A stretch of 64,000 bases of DNA from 39-52-133 sp035531075 (GTDB taxonomy: Bacteria; Pseudomonadota; Gammaproteobacteria; Burkholderiales; Gallionellaceae): the NCBI GenBank assembly GCA_035531075.1, contig DATKTO010000011.1, forward strand, positions 99,787 to 163,786, written 5' to 3'. Each line of letters opens with the position of its first letter. The stretch's first letter is position 1. Of the stretch, positions 18,017 to 26,383 are shown one piece after another. A model generated the notes under the pieces. The model saw only the letters and a list, made by a program, of their open reading frames with translations, searched no databases and had not been told where the DNA came from. The position numbers and the translations under genes are program-made.

Positions 18017-19255
18017 CTATTTTCCATGGTTGGGTCTTCTATACCAAAGGGAGACCAGCAATCCGCACGCTGCGATGGCCGCAAAGCCCGCGCCGGCAAG
18101 GAAGGTGAATGAGGGGCCGAACAAGCTCCACAGCGAGCCGGCAATCACGCTCGCCAGCAGCAGCGCGCCGCCACTCACCAGATTGAATATGCCAAACCCC
18201 GTGCCGCGCAGATCTGCCGGCGCGGTGTCCGCTACCAGTTTCGACAATAATCCCTGGGTGAAGGCCATATGCAAACCCCACAGCGACGCACCTGCGAACA
18301 CGCCTGGCACCGATGAAACAAGTGCGAGCAAGAAATCGGCGGCGACGAGCAGCGCCAGCCCGACGAATAGCAGTGTACGCGCACTAAAGCGGTCGGACGC
18401 TGCGCCGGCGGGATAGGCGGCGCCGGCATAGAAAATGTTCATCACGACCATGACCACGGGAATGTAGGCGAGCTGCAGCCCGATATCCTGCGCGCGCAGC
18501 ACCAGAAAGGCCTCGCTGAAGCGCGCCAGGGTGAAGACGGCGCCCACCAGCACCACCATCCAGTAGCGCAACGGCAGGCGTTTGGCATCGGCCAGGGTGA
18601 GCGGCGCCCTGGCAGCGCCAGCAGGCGCTGCACCCTCGGGTTCACGCACATAAACGATCAGCAACGCCACTGAAATAAAAGCAGGTATCACCGCCACCCA
18701 CATAACTGCGCGGATGTTATCGGCGAACAGCATCATGAACGCCACTGCCAGCAGAGGACCCAGCAAAGCGCCGACCGAATCTAGCGCCTGGCGCAAGCCG
18801 TACGCGGCGCCGCGCAGGCTAGGCTGGGTGATGTCGGCTATCAGCGCATCGCGCGGCGCACCGCGTATGCCCTTGCCGATGCGATCCATAAAACGCGCGG
18901 TGAACACCCAGCCGATTGAGTTGACCAGCGGAAAAACCGGCTTGGTCAGGGCGGCAAGACCATAGCCCAGCACCATCAGCATTTTGCGTTTGCCGAGGTA
19001 ATCACTGAGCGTGCCTGAGAAGACTTTCAGAATGGCGGCCGTCGCTTCTGCGATGCCTTCGATGAAGCCTACCGTAACCATCGAAACACCCAGCACGCTG
19101 ACCATGAACACGGGCAGGAGGCTGTGGATCATCTCTGAAGAGACATCCATGAAGAGGGAGGCGAAACCCATGGCCCAGATGCCGAGAGGCAAGGCACGCC
19201 AGCGTGCGGGCGTATTGTTGGGGGATGGCGGAGTGCGTAAGGAGGATTTGTCCAT
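18017..19255 (-). CDS. MFS transporter
   Basis: A 412-residue major facilitator with twelve predicted helices. After the first helices it has GTLSDYLGKRKMLMVLGYG, the MFS loop 2-3 signature, followed by FMDRIGKGIRGAPRDALIAD, typical of the group near the TCR/Tet and YfmO-like carriers that often sits beside P-type ATPases. The substrate is not readable. The start at 19255 gives the usual N-terminal cytoplasmic tail; a promoter should lie in the AT-rich region just upstream. The ATPase gene follows after 34 bases, so a shared function in ion homeostasis or stress is possible (inference). Confidence 0.88.
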   Translation of the reverse strand: MDKSSLRTPPSPNNTPARWRALPLGIWAMGFASLFMDVSSEMIHSLLPVFMVSVLGVSMVTVGFIEGIAEATAAILKVFSGTLSDYLGKRKMLMVLGYGLAALTKPVFPLVNSIGWVFTARFMDRIGKGIRGAPRDALIADITQPSLRGAAYGLRQALDSVGALLGPLLAVAFMMLFADNIRAVMWVAVIPAFISVALLIVYVREPEGAAPAGAARAPLTLADAKRLPLRYWMVVLVGAVFTLARFSEAFLVLRAQDIGLQLAYIPVVMVVMNIFYAGAAYPAGAASDRFSARTLLFVGLALLVAADFLLALVSSVPGVFAGASLWGLHMAFTQGLLSKLVADTAPADLRGTGFGIFNLVSGGALLLASVIAGSLWSLFGPSFTFLAGAGFAAIAACGLLVSLWYRRPNHGK

Positions 19256-19877
19256 TTCCAGCGCCTTTCGTTCTGTTTTTCTTCACTGCGTGCCATCAAA
19301 CTTGAAGCCTGCGGCTTGCTAAGTGTACTGCTTTCTTTGGATTGCGGTAATCCGTCTTTTCCCGACATATTAAAAGGCGGAATCCGAGTTGCTGATTACG
19401 ACAGCATTCACAAAATTAAGGATTTTGCTTATTCAACTGGCAAAATTTTGAGAGTACTTTGCAACTAGGCAAGATACATCAAAGACGCAAAAAAATGGAC
19501 CAGACACCCTTGCTCCTGACGTCTGGCCTTATGGTTACAGGTCACGCTCGCGGGCTGGATTTTATTTTTCTGTGGTCTGTTCAGGATGTTCGCTCCGGAA
19601 TTTTTTTAAGCAAGGCATTCAAAATTCCACCGCCACGTTCACAAAAGAAAGTGTACTTCTCGCGAGCGGAATTGTTCTGACTTCCAAAGCCCATAGTCGG
19701 GAAAGCTCGTTATGCAAGGCAGACTCAAATTCGACATTTTGAAAATGAAGCCAGAAACTGAATGCTTTCATTCGGTATGTGCACAGCAGTAACGGAGCAG
19801 CGCCCGTCCGCTGCCTGTGTGAGACTACCCTCTTAAGCTCGACGCTACAGGTCGAGACTAATCAACAGGAGACAGAT
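19256..19877. other. 622-base region with 50-bp element copy B and a leader hairpin
   Basis: A largely non-coding region between divergent genes. It contains repeat copy B (19414-19463) and, close to the next gene, a 6-bp hairpin CTCGAC/GTCGAG (19838-19856). A 60-codon frame starting with ATG at 19495 and a 26-codon frame near 19712 lack ribosome-binding sites and similarity to anything I know; I do not call them. Confidence 0.55.
19414..19463 (+). repeat. 50-bp dispersed element, copy B
   Basis: This copy reads AAGGATTTTGCTTAT for block 1 and TTTTGAGAGTACTTT for block 2, with the same spacing as the other copies. It is preceded by ACAGC, also seen before copies C and D. The next supported rightward gene starts 414 bases downstream, further than for the other copies. 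Confidence 0.72.
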
Positions 19878-20108
19878 ATGAACGACCAAGTACAAATTAC
19901 CATCGACCGAGATATCTACGAACGGCTGCAAATGCTCATGGTGCCCCCCATCAATGATGCCAATGCGGTTATCAAGGAATTGTTATTTCACGAAGGGCGT
20001 GCCAGCCGTTCCGCAGTTGCGATGGAAGCTACCGGGCAGCACTACACCTATGCACAGGAACTCGAACGCTCCAAACTGGGCATCTACGATTGCGGCGGAG
20101 GGACTTGA
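19878..20108 (+). CDS. Small hypothetical protein, ribbon-helix-helix-like
   Basis: A 76-residue protein. The N-terminal QITIDRDIYERLQMLMVPPINDANAVIKELLFHEG has the strand-helix-helix pattern of RHH DNA-binding proteins and resembles the N-terminal oligomerisation domain of SeqA and many antitoxin-like proteins. The C-terminal 35 residues are not recognised. AGGAGA lies six bases before the ATG, which decides the start over the longer frame. No toxin gene adjoins: the next gene is a lipoprotein. The RHH reading is a moderate-confidence inference; it could be a free-standing regulator. Confidence 0.65.
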   Translation: MNDQVQITIDRDIYERLQMLMVPPINDANAVIKELLFHEGRASRSAVAMEATGQHYTYAQELERSKLGIYDCGGGT

Positions 20109-20149
20109 AACGGGGACTAACGCAGAGCTGGATTTTCATGGAGAAATGT

Positions 20150-21091
20150 ATGGCAATATCGTTTTTTCTGAAACATACCGCCTCGCTCATGGCTTGCGCT
20201 GTGCTGCTGGCGGGTTGCGGCTCCGGCAATTCGGTTAATACGGGCACAGGCTCTCTCACGTTGCGCATTACAGATGCTGCGGTGGACAGCGCCAGGCAGG
20301 TCTATATTCAGTTCCACGGCCTCGAAATCCAGCATGCAAACGGGATGCTCACTACCCTCTATTATTGTCAGGATGCAGCGGATGCCAGCAAGACCGTGGT
20401 AAGCAGCGCAGCCTGCAGCACAGCCGCAGCGCCGAAAAAAATCAACCTGCTGGCGCTGGGCGGGGGGCAGACAGATGTACTGCTGAACGGTTATGTTTTA
20501 CCGGCCGGACATTACAACTGGATACGGTTAATGGTCGATACTGCCGGCATGCATGATTCCTATATCGTCGTGGCGGACGGCGCGGATTACGAACTCACTA
20601 TTCCGAGCGGCGATGAGAGCGGACTAAAGCTCAACCGCAGTATAGACATTCCGGTAGGCGGTAGCGCCGATTTCACCATCGATTTCGATCTGCGCAAGTC
20701 GGTGCATGCCACCGGGAGCGGCCAATACCTGCTGCGTCCGACGCTGCGGCTGGCGGACAACTCCCTGGCAGGCACGGTCGCCGGCACGGTCAATCCCTTA
20801 CAAGTCCCGGCTGGCTGTACCCCCGCTGTCTACGTCTTCACCGGCGCCGGCATCACGCCGGATGATATTGATGGCATCACGCCCGATCCCGTGACTACCG
20901 CGAGCGTGCAAATTGACAGCGTCAGCGGTGAGTATCGTTACAACGCCGCCTTCCTGGAGGCTGGCGACTACACTATCGCCCACACCTGTCAGGCCGCGGT
21001 CGATGATCCGGCCGTCGACGATGCACTGGTCTTCACCAGCACCGCGACGGTTGCCGTGAACGCCAACACCATCACCGTACACAACTTCTGA
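20150..21091 (+). CDS. DUF4382 domain-containing lipoprotein
   Basis: A 313-residue exported lipoprotein with a signal peptide ending in the lipobox LLAGC (Cys about residue 23) followed by GSGNSV. The region GTGSLTLRITDAAVDSARQVYIQFHGLEIQ (about residues 30-60) is the start of DUF4382, a beta-sandwich domain of secreted or surface proteins; the C-terminal part is another beta-rich module. The ATG at 20150 is favoured by GGAGA seven bases upstream; an ATG at 20138 is possible. It follows the RHH-like gene by 41 bases and precedes the next lipoprotein by about 100 bases. A role at the outer membrane or cell surface is likely, and no enzyme motif is seen. Confidence 0.83.
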   Translation: MAISFFLKHTASLMACAVLLAGCGSGNSVNTGTGSLTLRITDAAVDSARQVYIQFHGLEIQHANGMLTTLYYCQDAADASKTVVSSAACSTAAAPKKINLLALGGGQTDVLLNGYVLPAGHYNWIRLMVDTAGMHDSYIVVADGADYELTIPSGDESGLKLNRSIDIPVGGSADFTIDFDLRKSVHATGSGQYLLRPTLRLADNSLAGTVAGTVNPLQVPAGCTPAVYVFTGAGITPDDIDGITPDPVTTASVQIDSVSGEYRYNAAFLEAGDYTIAHTCQAAVDDPAVDDALVFTSTATVAVNANTITVHNF

Positions 21092-21194
21092 CGCAACAGG
21101 GAGCAGGTCAACAGTGGGCACAGTGGTTAACGTTCAATCGCCCCGCTTCCTGAAACCACGAGAGTCTGGCCGTACATTTGATATCACGACAATA

Positions 21195-21704
21195 ATGAAA
21201 CCATGGATAACATTTTTTTTAGCGCTGCTGCTGGTTGCCTGCGCGTCCTACAGCGGCCGCGGACTTCAGCCGGGCGTGGACGGACTGGACAATGTTCTGC
21301 ATGTCATGGGGCAACCGGCACTACGCTGGCAGAATGCTGACGGTTCGGTGCAACTCGCCTATCCGCGCGGACCGGCGGGATACCATACTTACATGGTCAT
21401 CATTGGTCCGGACGACAGGCTGCGACAGATCGAGAATGTGCTGGATGAGAAACACTTCGCACTGATCCAGACCGGCATGAGCAAAGAAGAGGTGCTGCAC
21501 ACGCTCGGCCCACCCTACCCGGGCTGGACGGCCTACTTCAAGAGGCGGGATGAGTTGGTGTGGGAATGGCGCTATTGCGATGCATGGAACGAGCCGGCAC
21601 GCTTCGATGTTCTATTCGACAACACCTCGGGAAGGGTACGTTCGACCATGAGTCGGACCGAATCGCTGAGGGGGCTATGCGGCCGTGGCCGCTGCATATG
21701 CTAG
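21195..21704 (+). CDS. Hypothetical lipoprotein, SmpA/OmlA-like
   Basis: A 169-residue protein with a lipoprotein signal: MKPWITFFLALLLVACASYS, lipobox LVAC. The mature part holds two repeats of a pattern like that of BamE (SmpA/OmlA) proteins: LDNVLHVMGQPALRWQNADG and GMSKEEVLHTLGPPYPGWT, each a helix followed by a Gly-Pro turn. Two such repeats, where BamE has one, make this a relative rather than BamE itself. Start chosen at 21195 because the signal peptide begins there; the open frame extends upstream. It follows the DUF4382 lipoprotein in the same direction. Confidence 0.7.
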   Translation: MKPWITFFLALLLVACASYSGRGLQPGVDGLDNVLHVMGQPALRWQNADGSVQLAYPRGPAGYHTYMVIIGPDDRLRQIENVLDEKHFALIQTGMSKEEVLHTLGPPYPGWTAYFKRRDELVWEWRYCDAWNEPARFDVLFDNTSGRVRSTMSRTESLRGLCGRGRCIC

Positions 21705-21795
21705 CGTGCCTTCGTACGGTTACGCTTCTGTTTTGACATTCTGACATCCCCATATCAACTTGATGTATGAGATGGGCTGGTAGCATAACAAGAGG

Positions 21796-21814
21796 CGACA
21801 ACCCGTTGTCGTTT
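21796..21814 (+). terminator. Possible terminator hairpin
   Basis: CGACAA (21796-21801) pairs with TTGTCG (21806-21811) over a 4-base loop, followed by TTTC and further T-rich sequence. It lies after the OmlA-like gene and just before the next gene; the stem is short, so termination may be weak. Confidence 0.4.
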
Positions 21815-21855
21815 CATTTATGATGATGGGTAATTCAAATTATGGGAAATATTTT

Positions 21856-22275
21856 ATGTATATGATCGACTACAAAGAACTCAGCTGGTGGTACTGGCTT
21901 GTTACTGCATGCCTGCTTACCGCTGGCATTGCCGGATACCAGACTGGATACTTTCTGGCCATAAATCTCACGATAGTCCATTTAATGCACTTCATCATAC
22001 GCGAGAACAACATTACTACTTTTCCAGTCCAGGTGCGATTCTGGTATTTGATGCTTCTGCTGGTTTCGCTCGTGGAACCGACGAGGTTGCTTTTTTGGGT
22101 GCCTGCGGTGGGAACATGGGCACAACTGATATTTGGCTACTGTACGATGGCACGCTGTGTATCACTCTTGCCGTGGAACCGGCATGAAGAATTTTCAGTC
22201 AGCTTATTGAAGAGAACGTTCCTGTCGCGTCCTGTGCGCGGTAACATCATGCAGGGGCTTCCCCCTGCCAACTGA
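21856..22275 (+). CDS. Hypothetical membrane protein
   Basis: About 139 residues with three or four hydrophobic helices (near 8-28, 28-50, 58-80 and 85-105) and a basic C-terminal tail. I do not recognise the family. Its tail has an arginine-rich KRTFLSRPVRG. An ATG cluster at 21820-21828 offers a longer form; I prefer 21856 because GGGAA lies at a suitable distance. It converges on the HbpS-like gene. Base composition is lower in GC than the large operons, in keeping with an accessory gene. Confidence 0.55.
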   Translation: MYMIDYKELSWWYWLVTACLLTAGIAGYQTGYFLAINLTIVHLMHFIIRENNITTFPVQVRFWYLMLLLVSLVEPTRLLFWVPAVGTWAQLIFGYCTMARCVSLLPWNRHEEFSVSLLKRTFLSRPVRGNIMQGLPPAN

Positions 22276-22420
22276 CGATAAATCAGGCTGGCGCATCAAA
22301 ACCTGGAAGATTGGCATGATTGATTGCAGAGGCCGGTGGAAAATTCTACACGGAAATTCCACGGCATAGGCATGAGCGACAGGCAGCGCGCTGTCGTGTC
22401 CATTAAGGGAGCGCAGTGCC

Positions 22421-22447
22421 GCCTTTATTTCTGACAGAAATAAAGGC
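22421..22447. other. Perfect 12-bp hairpin between convergent genes
   Basis: GCCTTTATTTCT (22421-22432) and AGAAATAAAGGC (22436-22447) are exact reverse complements around the loop GAC. It lies just past the 3' end of the HbpS-like gene. No T-tract follows on either strand, but the A/T-rich stem could stabilise or terminate both transcripts. Confidence 0.6.
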
Positions 22448-22471
22448 TCTACCCCCTTGGCGCTTCTCGGA

Positions 22472-22993
22472 TTACTGCATTTCCAAATCGTCGCGGACGG
22501 CTGCCAAGCCGGCTTGCGCACAGGCTTCATCGGTCACACCGGAGGGGGCTCCACTGACACCTATACCGCCGATGATATTGCCGCCAACATTGATTGGTAT
22601 ACCGCCTGCCGACATCAGCAATTCGTCAAGTTTTGGCACGCTGTAAGCGCCCGGAAAGCGGTTGACGAGTTCAGATGTTGGCGCATTAAATTCCATCGCT
22701 GTATAGGCTTTTTTCTGGCTGATGGAAATCGAAATGTCCATCGACAAGGTATCGCGCAAGATGACTTGTGGATGGCCGCCGCGGTCAACGACAGTTACAG
22801 TAACCTGTACGCCATCCTTGCGGCATTTTTCAATCGCCGCTTTGCCGATTTTCAATGCAGTATCGAACGACATGCGTTTGATATTTACCATCACCGGGTG
22901 CTCTGAACTGGCGGCGGCGCTAAATGCCGGCTGACTGATAGCAGTTGACAACACACCCATTGCAGCGAATACAAAAATTCTCGTTTTCATCAT
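22472..22993 (-). CDS. Exported heme-binding-like protein (HbpS/GlcG family)
   Basis: A 173-residue protein with a signal peptide (MKTRIFVFAAMGVLSTAISQPAFSA) and a GlcG/HbpS domain: ALKIGKAAIEKCRKDGVQVTVTVVDRGGHPQVILRDT, SQKKAYTAMEFNAPTSEL and the glycine-rich GGIPINVGGNIIGGIGVSGAPSG. Members bind haem or small acids; export points to a periplasmic binding role. Two adjacent ATG codons open the frame. It is monocistronic, with an AT-rich leader region to its right that also contains repeat copy C for the divergent hydrolase. The family is sure; the ligand is unknown. Confidence 0.88.
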   Translation of the reverse strand: MMKTRIFVFAAMGVLSTAISQPAFSAAASSEHPVMVNIKRMSFDTALKIGKAAIEKCRKDGVQVTVTVVDRGGHPQVILRDTLSMDISISISQKKAYTAMEFNAPTSELVNRFPGAYSVPKLDELLMSAGGIPINVGGNIIGGIGVSGAPSGVTDEACAQAGLAAVRDDLEMQ

Positions 22994-23312
22994 TAGGCCT
23001 CTTTATAAGATTTGATTAAAAAATTTTGAGTATCCCGACGGAACAACATCAGCCACCTCCGCACACTCAAGATAATTAACATTTCGCATGATCCACCTGA
23101 GATTCCGCGGCTAGCTCATACGCATATATTGTTGCTCACTACAGCGCCAATAAAAATAGGGATTTTTCTTATATAACAAGCTGAATTTTGTGTGTACTTT
23201 TCGGGTGCTCACTATGAAACAATTTTGAACCGCTAATGAAAGTTAGTCGCTTGCCGGCCTTTTGGGGTGACAGGCAGGCAGACAGGCTGTAAACCAGTCC
23301 TGGGAGAACGAA
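22994..23312. other. Intergenic region with 50-bp element copy C
   Basis: A 319-base gap between divergent genes. It contains copy C and, beyond it, a G/C-rich stretch of short GACAGGCAG-type direct repeats (about 23270-23290) before the hydrolase ribosome-binding site GGGAG. No other gene is seen. Confidence 0.55.
23154..23203 (+). repeat. 50-bp dispersed element, copy C
   Basis: This copy reads AGGGATTTTTCTTAT for block 1 and TTTTGTGTGTACTTT for block 2. It differs from copy D at 12 of 50 positions, with no gap. It ends 109 bases before the start codon of the first alpha/beta hydrolase. ACAGCGC precedes it, as for copy D. Confidence 0.75.
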
Positions 23313-24278
23313 ATGATTAAGACCAGTGCAGGACGCACAGTCGCTATTCTGACGGGCATCCTGTTTGCCGGTCTGTTCACCTTGGTCTACTACAGCTATC
23401 AGCGCGATATCAGGCAGGCGCGCGAGCGCATCTCCGTCGGCAGCAAAATCGCGAGTACGCCCTGCGGGCAGATCGAATACGCCGATGTCGGCGAAGGCTC
23501 TCCGGTGTTGATCGTGCATGGTGCCGGCGGTGGTTTTGACCAGGGCCTTGACGCGTCCAGTGCGCTGGTGCAAAGCGGCTACCGTGTCATCGCCATGTCG
23601 CGCTTTGGCTACCTGCGCACACCTCTCCCTGCCGATGCGTCCGCGGCTGCACAGGCAGATGCACACGCCTGTCTGCTCGATGCGCTGAATATCCGGCGCG
23701 CCGATATCATTGGCGCTTCTGCCGGGGCGCCCTCCGCAATGCAGTTTGCGCTGCGCCATCCTGAACGCACTGCCGCACTTGTGCTTCTGGTTCCGGCCGC
23801 CTATGTACCGCGACCGGATGGTGCCCCGCCTTTGCATACCCCGGCCGGACTAAAATTTTTATTCCTTACCGCACTCAAATCGGACTTTCTATTCTGGGCA
23901 GCCCCCAGGGTTGCCCGACAATCCGTGATAAGAGCGATACTCGCCACTCCGCCAGAAGTAGTAGAGAGCGCAAGCACCGAGGAGCGTGCGCGGGTTGAAC
24001 AAGTGCTTGATCACACGCTGCCTGTCAGCCCGCGCCGGCTCGGGCTGCTCAACGATGCGTCAATTACCTCGTCTTTGCCGCGCTACGAGTTGGAGCGGAT
24101 TACCGTGCCTACGCTTATCCTGAGCGTGGCTGATGATTTGTACGGCACTTATGATGGCGCCCGCTATAGCGCCGAGCATATTCCGCACGCCCACTTTGTC
24201 GGCTACCCAAGCGGCGGTCATTTGTGGGTCGGCCACAAGCGTGAGGTGATGGCGGAGATAGCAGCGTTCCTTAAGTAA
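23313..24278 (+). CDS. Membrane-anchored alpha/beta hydrolase, paralogue 1
   Basis: A 321-residue alpha/beta-hydrolase with one N-terminal membrane helix (about 10-28). The oxyanion region is VHGAGGGFDQ (about 68), the nucleophile elbow GASAGAPS (Ser about 137), the acid probably in SVADDLYGTYDGARY and the His in PSGGHLWVGH near the C-terminus. This is a full catalytic triad; the Gly-Ala-Ser-Ala-Gly elbow replaces the more usual Gly-X-Ser-X-Gly with small residues. Substrate unknown (esterase, lipase or dehalogenase-like). It is closely similar over its full length to the gene at 25418, so the two arose by duplication. GGGAG lies eight bases upstream of the start. Confidence 0.87.
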   Translation: MIKTSAGRTVAILTGILFAGLFTLVYYSYQRDIRQARERISVGSKIASTPCGQIEYADVGEGSPVLIVHGAGGGFDQGLDASSALVQSGYRVIAMSRFGYLRTPLPADASAAAQADAHACLLDALNIRRADIIGASAGAPSAMQFALRHPERTAALVLLVPAAYVPRPDGAPPLHTPAGLKFLFLTALKSDFLFWAAPRVARQSVIRAILATPPEVVESASTEERARVEQVLDHTLPVSPRRLGLLNDASITSSLPRYELERITVPTLILSVADDLYGTYDGARYSAEHIPHAHFVGYPSGGHLWVGHKREVMAEIAAFLK

Positions 24279-24327
24279 TCGAAGACATAACATAGGCCAT
24301 TTCCATTGATGAGGATGCGAGACGAAA

Positions 24328-24432
24328 ATGCATAAGTTAAAACCATGGATGTATGCCGTACTCCTTATTTTGGCGCTGCTTTATCTGCTGACTGGTTCCG
24401 TGGATACATGTACCCAGAACAGTCCAGTTTAA
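24328..24432 (+). CDS. Putative 34-residue single-pass membrane peptide
   Basis: The frame from ATG 24328 to TAA 24432 encodes MHKLKPWMYAVLLILALLYL and then 14 more residues: a basic N-terminus, one hydrophobic helix (about 8-22) and a short tail with one Cys. A GAGGA lies about 13 bases upstream. It follows the hydrolase by 49 bases in the same direction. Such small membrane proteins are often missed, but chance cannot be excluded. No family recognised. Confidence 0.4.
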   Translation: MHKLKPWMYAVLLILALLYLLTGSVDTCTQNSPV

Positions 24433-24661
24433 GCTCATGTAAGCGCAGCGCACATGGGGCATAACCTTGCTGACCACTAATCCGGAATGGAGCCTGCAAA
24501 CTGAAGTTTTTCAAACCGTAAAGCACACTTGTGGAGCGGGTTAATCGTGACCCCTACATTTCTGAAGCACCGGAAAAAAATGAAAGCAAACGGCCAAGCT
24601 GGACTTCAAGCACTATAGCCAGTAAGTCCCCCTCCGTTTTTTTATCGTTGAACTTGGTCAC

Positions 24662-24964
24662 ATGACGACTGGAAGCCCCGACAAGAAACGCTGGTCACAG
24701 CATGTCACCGACACCAGCAATGCTCTGGATCTCGATCCCGGAGTATTCACCTGGCATGATCCGCGACAAATCGCACTGTCGCTGAAGAATTCAGCTGAAC
24801 ACAGCCAGCGCCGCAAGGCAGATCCATTCCGCTCTGCCATGTCCATGCTTACTTTTTACATCAATCGCTCCGGCCGTCAGCTCCCTGCGGAACAGCGGGC
24901 ATGCCTTGAGGCCGCCAAGGACGAAATCAGGACGCTATTCGGCAAGCCACATCACAAGAAATAA
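24662..24964 (+). CDS. DUF3175 domain-containing protein
   Basis: A 100-residue basic protein matching DUF3175 over almost all of its length: KKRWSQHVTDTSNALDLDPGVFTWHDPRQIALSLKNSAEHS, then RRKADPFRSAMSMLTFYINRSG. The family is small, cytosolic and uncharacterised, common in proteobacteria. No clear ribosome-binding site is visible before the ATG, but the family match supports this frame. It is a single gene between the two hydrolase loci. Confidence 0.87.
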   Translation: MTTGSPDKKRWSQHVTDTSNALDLDPGVFTWHDPRQIALSLKNSAEHSQRRKADPFRSAMSMLTFYINRSGRQLPAEQRACLEAAKDEIRTLFGKPHHKK

Positions 24965-25417
24965 GCATCAGAATCTCCGCCAGGCAATATACACCTGACA
25001 CAATGGCGAGGCCTTAAATCTTGCACCACCACTCTGCTGAACGTTCTCCTGTTTCGTCTCGTTTGGGAACTCCTGATTAATAGCATTTTCACGATCTACA
25101 ACGGGGATGTGGCTGGCTCAGTTCTGCTGTGTTTGCTTTAAACAGCGCTGCCAAAAAATAGGGACTTTGCTTATTTAATAGCATGAGTTTTGAGTGTACT
25201 TTCGAATCTCCAATATGCATTTAAAAATAGGGTGTGAATGAAATAAAAAAGCGCAAGGCATGTCAGTCTTTTCTCCTGTTGACAGGGGTTCTGGCAGCAA
25301 AGAAATATGGATAATCAATACGTTTTGGCAGAATCGTTGCGGGCTGTATAAATAACATCGTATGGACCGGCAGATATGTCTAATTACGGCCAGGCTTATT
25401 CCAGCCGGGGGGTGCAA
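24965..25417. other. Intergenic region with 50-bp element copy D
   Basis: A 453-base region before the second hydrolase. It contains copy D, then an AT-rich stretch in which AAAAATAGGG recurs once more (about 25220) without the rest of the element. An open frame on the other strand (25175-25417) has no support. Confidence 0.55.
25156..25205 (+). repeat. 50-bp dispersed element, copy D
   Basis: This copy reads AGGGACTTTGCTTAT for block 1 and TTTTGAGTGTACTTT for block 2. It ends 212 bases before the start codon of the second alpha/beta hydrolase, further away than copy C is from the first. Confidence 0.75.
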
Positions 25418-26383
25418 ATGATTAGAATCAGTGTAGGGCGCGCAGTCGCAATTCTTATAGTCCTCATGCTTGCCGGTCTATACGCTCTGGTCGATTTCAA
25501 TTATCAGCGCGATATGACTCAAGCGCGCGAGCGCATCTCTGTTGGCAGCAAACTCGCCCAAACCCCCTGCGGTCAGATAGAGTATGCGGATGCAGGCAAG
25601 GGCTCGCCTGTATTGCTGGTGCATGGTGCCGGCAGTGGATATGACCAGACCCAGGATGCATCCAAGGTGCTGGTCAAGAGCGGCTTCCGCGTCATCGCCA
25701 TGTCACGGTTTGGTTATCTGCGCACACCTCTCCCTGCAGACGCTTCTGCGGCTGCGCAGGCAGATGCGCACGCCTGCCTGCTCGATGCGCTGCATATCCG
25801 GCGTGCAGCAATCGTCGGCGCATCTGCCGGTGCCCCCTCCTCGATGCAGTTTGCACTGCGTTATCCGGAACGTACCACCGCGCTTGTCCTTCTGGTTCCG
25901 GTCAGCTATGCACCGCGCCCGGATGGTGCACCGACCATGTACACGCCCCCCGGATTCGAGTTGTTTTTTGACACCGCACTCCAGTCGGACTTCCTGTTAT
26001 GGGCAGTACCCCGGCTTGCAAGCCAAACTGTAATTAGTGGGATTCTCGCCACTCCGCCTGCCGTGGTGGAAAACGCAAGCGCCGCAGAACGTGCGCGGGT
26101 TGAACAAGTGCTGTCCAACATCCTGCCTGTCGGCCCGCGCCGGCTCGGGCTACTCAACGATGCGGCAATTGCCGCCTCTTTGCCGCGCTACGAGCTGGAG
26201 CATATTTCCGCGCCTACGCTTATCCTGAGCGTGGCTGACGATTTATTCAGAACTTACGACGGGGCACGCTATAGCGCCGACCACATCCCGCGTGCCCGCT
26301 TCATCAGCTACCCTAGCGGGGGGCATCTGTGTGTAGGGCACCAGGAAGAGGTGATGTCCGAGATAGCGAATTTTCTTAAATAG
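25418..26383 (+). CDS. Membrane-anchored alpha/beta hydrolase, paralogue 2
   Basis: A 321-residue paralogue of the hydrolase at 23313, with the same anchor helix, oxyanion VHGAGSGYDQ, elbow GASAGAPS, acid region SVADDLFRTYDGARY and His in PSGGHLCVGH. Long identical stretches (for example SRFGYLRTPLPADASAA) show a duplication that has since diverged throughout. The start is set at 25418 by alignment with paralogue 1 and by GGGG upstream; the frame is open from 25376. It is followed by the nitroreductase after 117 bases. Substrate unknown. Confidence 0.87.
   Translation: MIRISVGRAVAILIVLMLAGLYALVDFNYQRDMTQARERISVGSKLAQTPCGQIEYADAGKGSPVLLVHGAGSGYDQTQDASKVLVKSGFRVIAMSRFGYLRTPLPADASAAAQADAHACLLDALHIRRAAIVGASAGAPSSMQFALRYPERTTALVLLVPVSYAPRPDGAPTMYTPPGFELFFDTALQSDFLLWAVPRLASQTVISGILATPPAVVENASAAERARVEQVLSNILPVGPRRLGLLNDAAIAASLPRYELEHISAPTLILSVADDLFRTYDGARYSADHIPRARFISYPSGGHLCVGHQEEVMSEIANFLK

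Noticed and set aside
19495..19680. 60-codon open frame in the gap after copy B of the 50-bp element
   Set aside because: No ribosome-binding site, no recognisable product and composition like the surrounding non-coding DNA.
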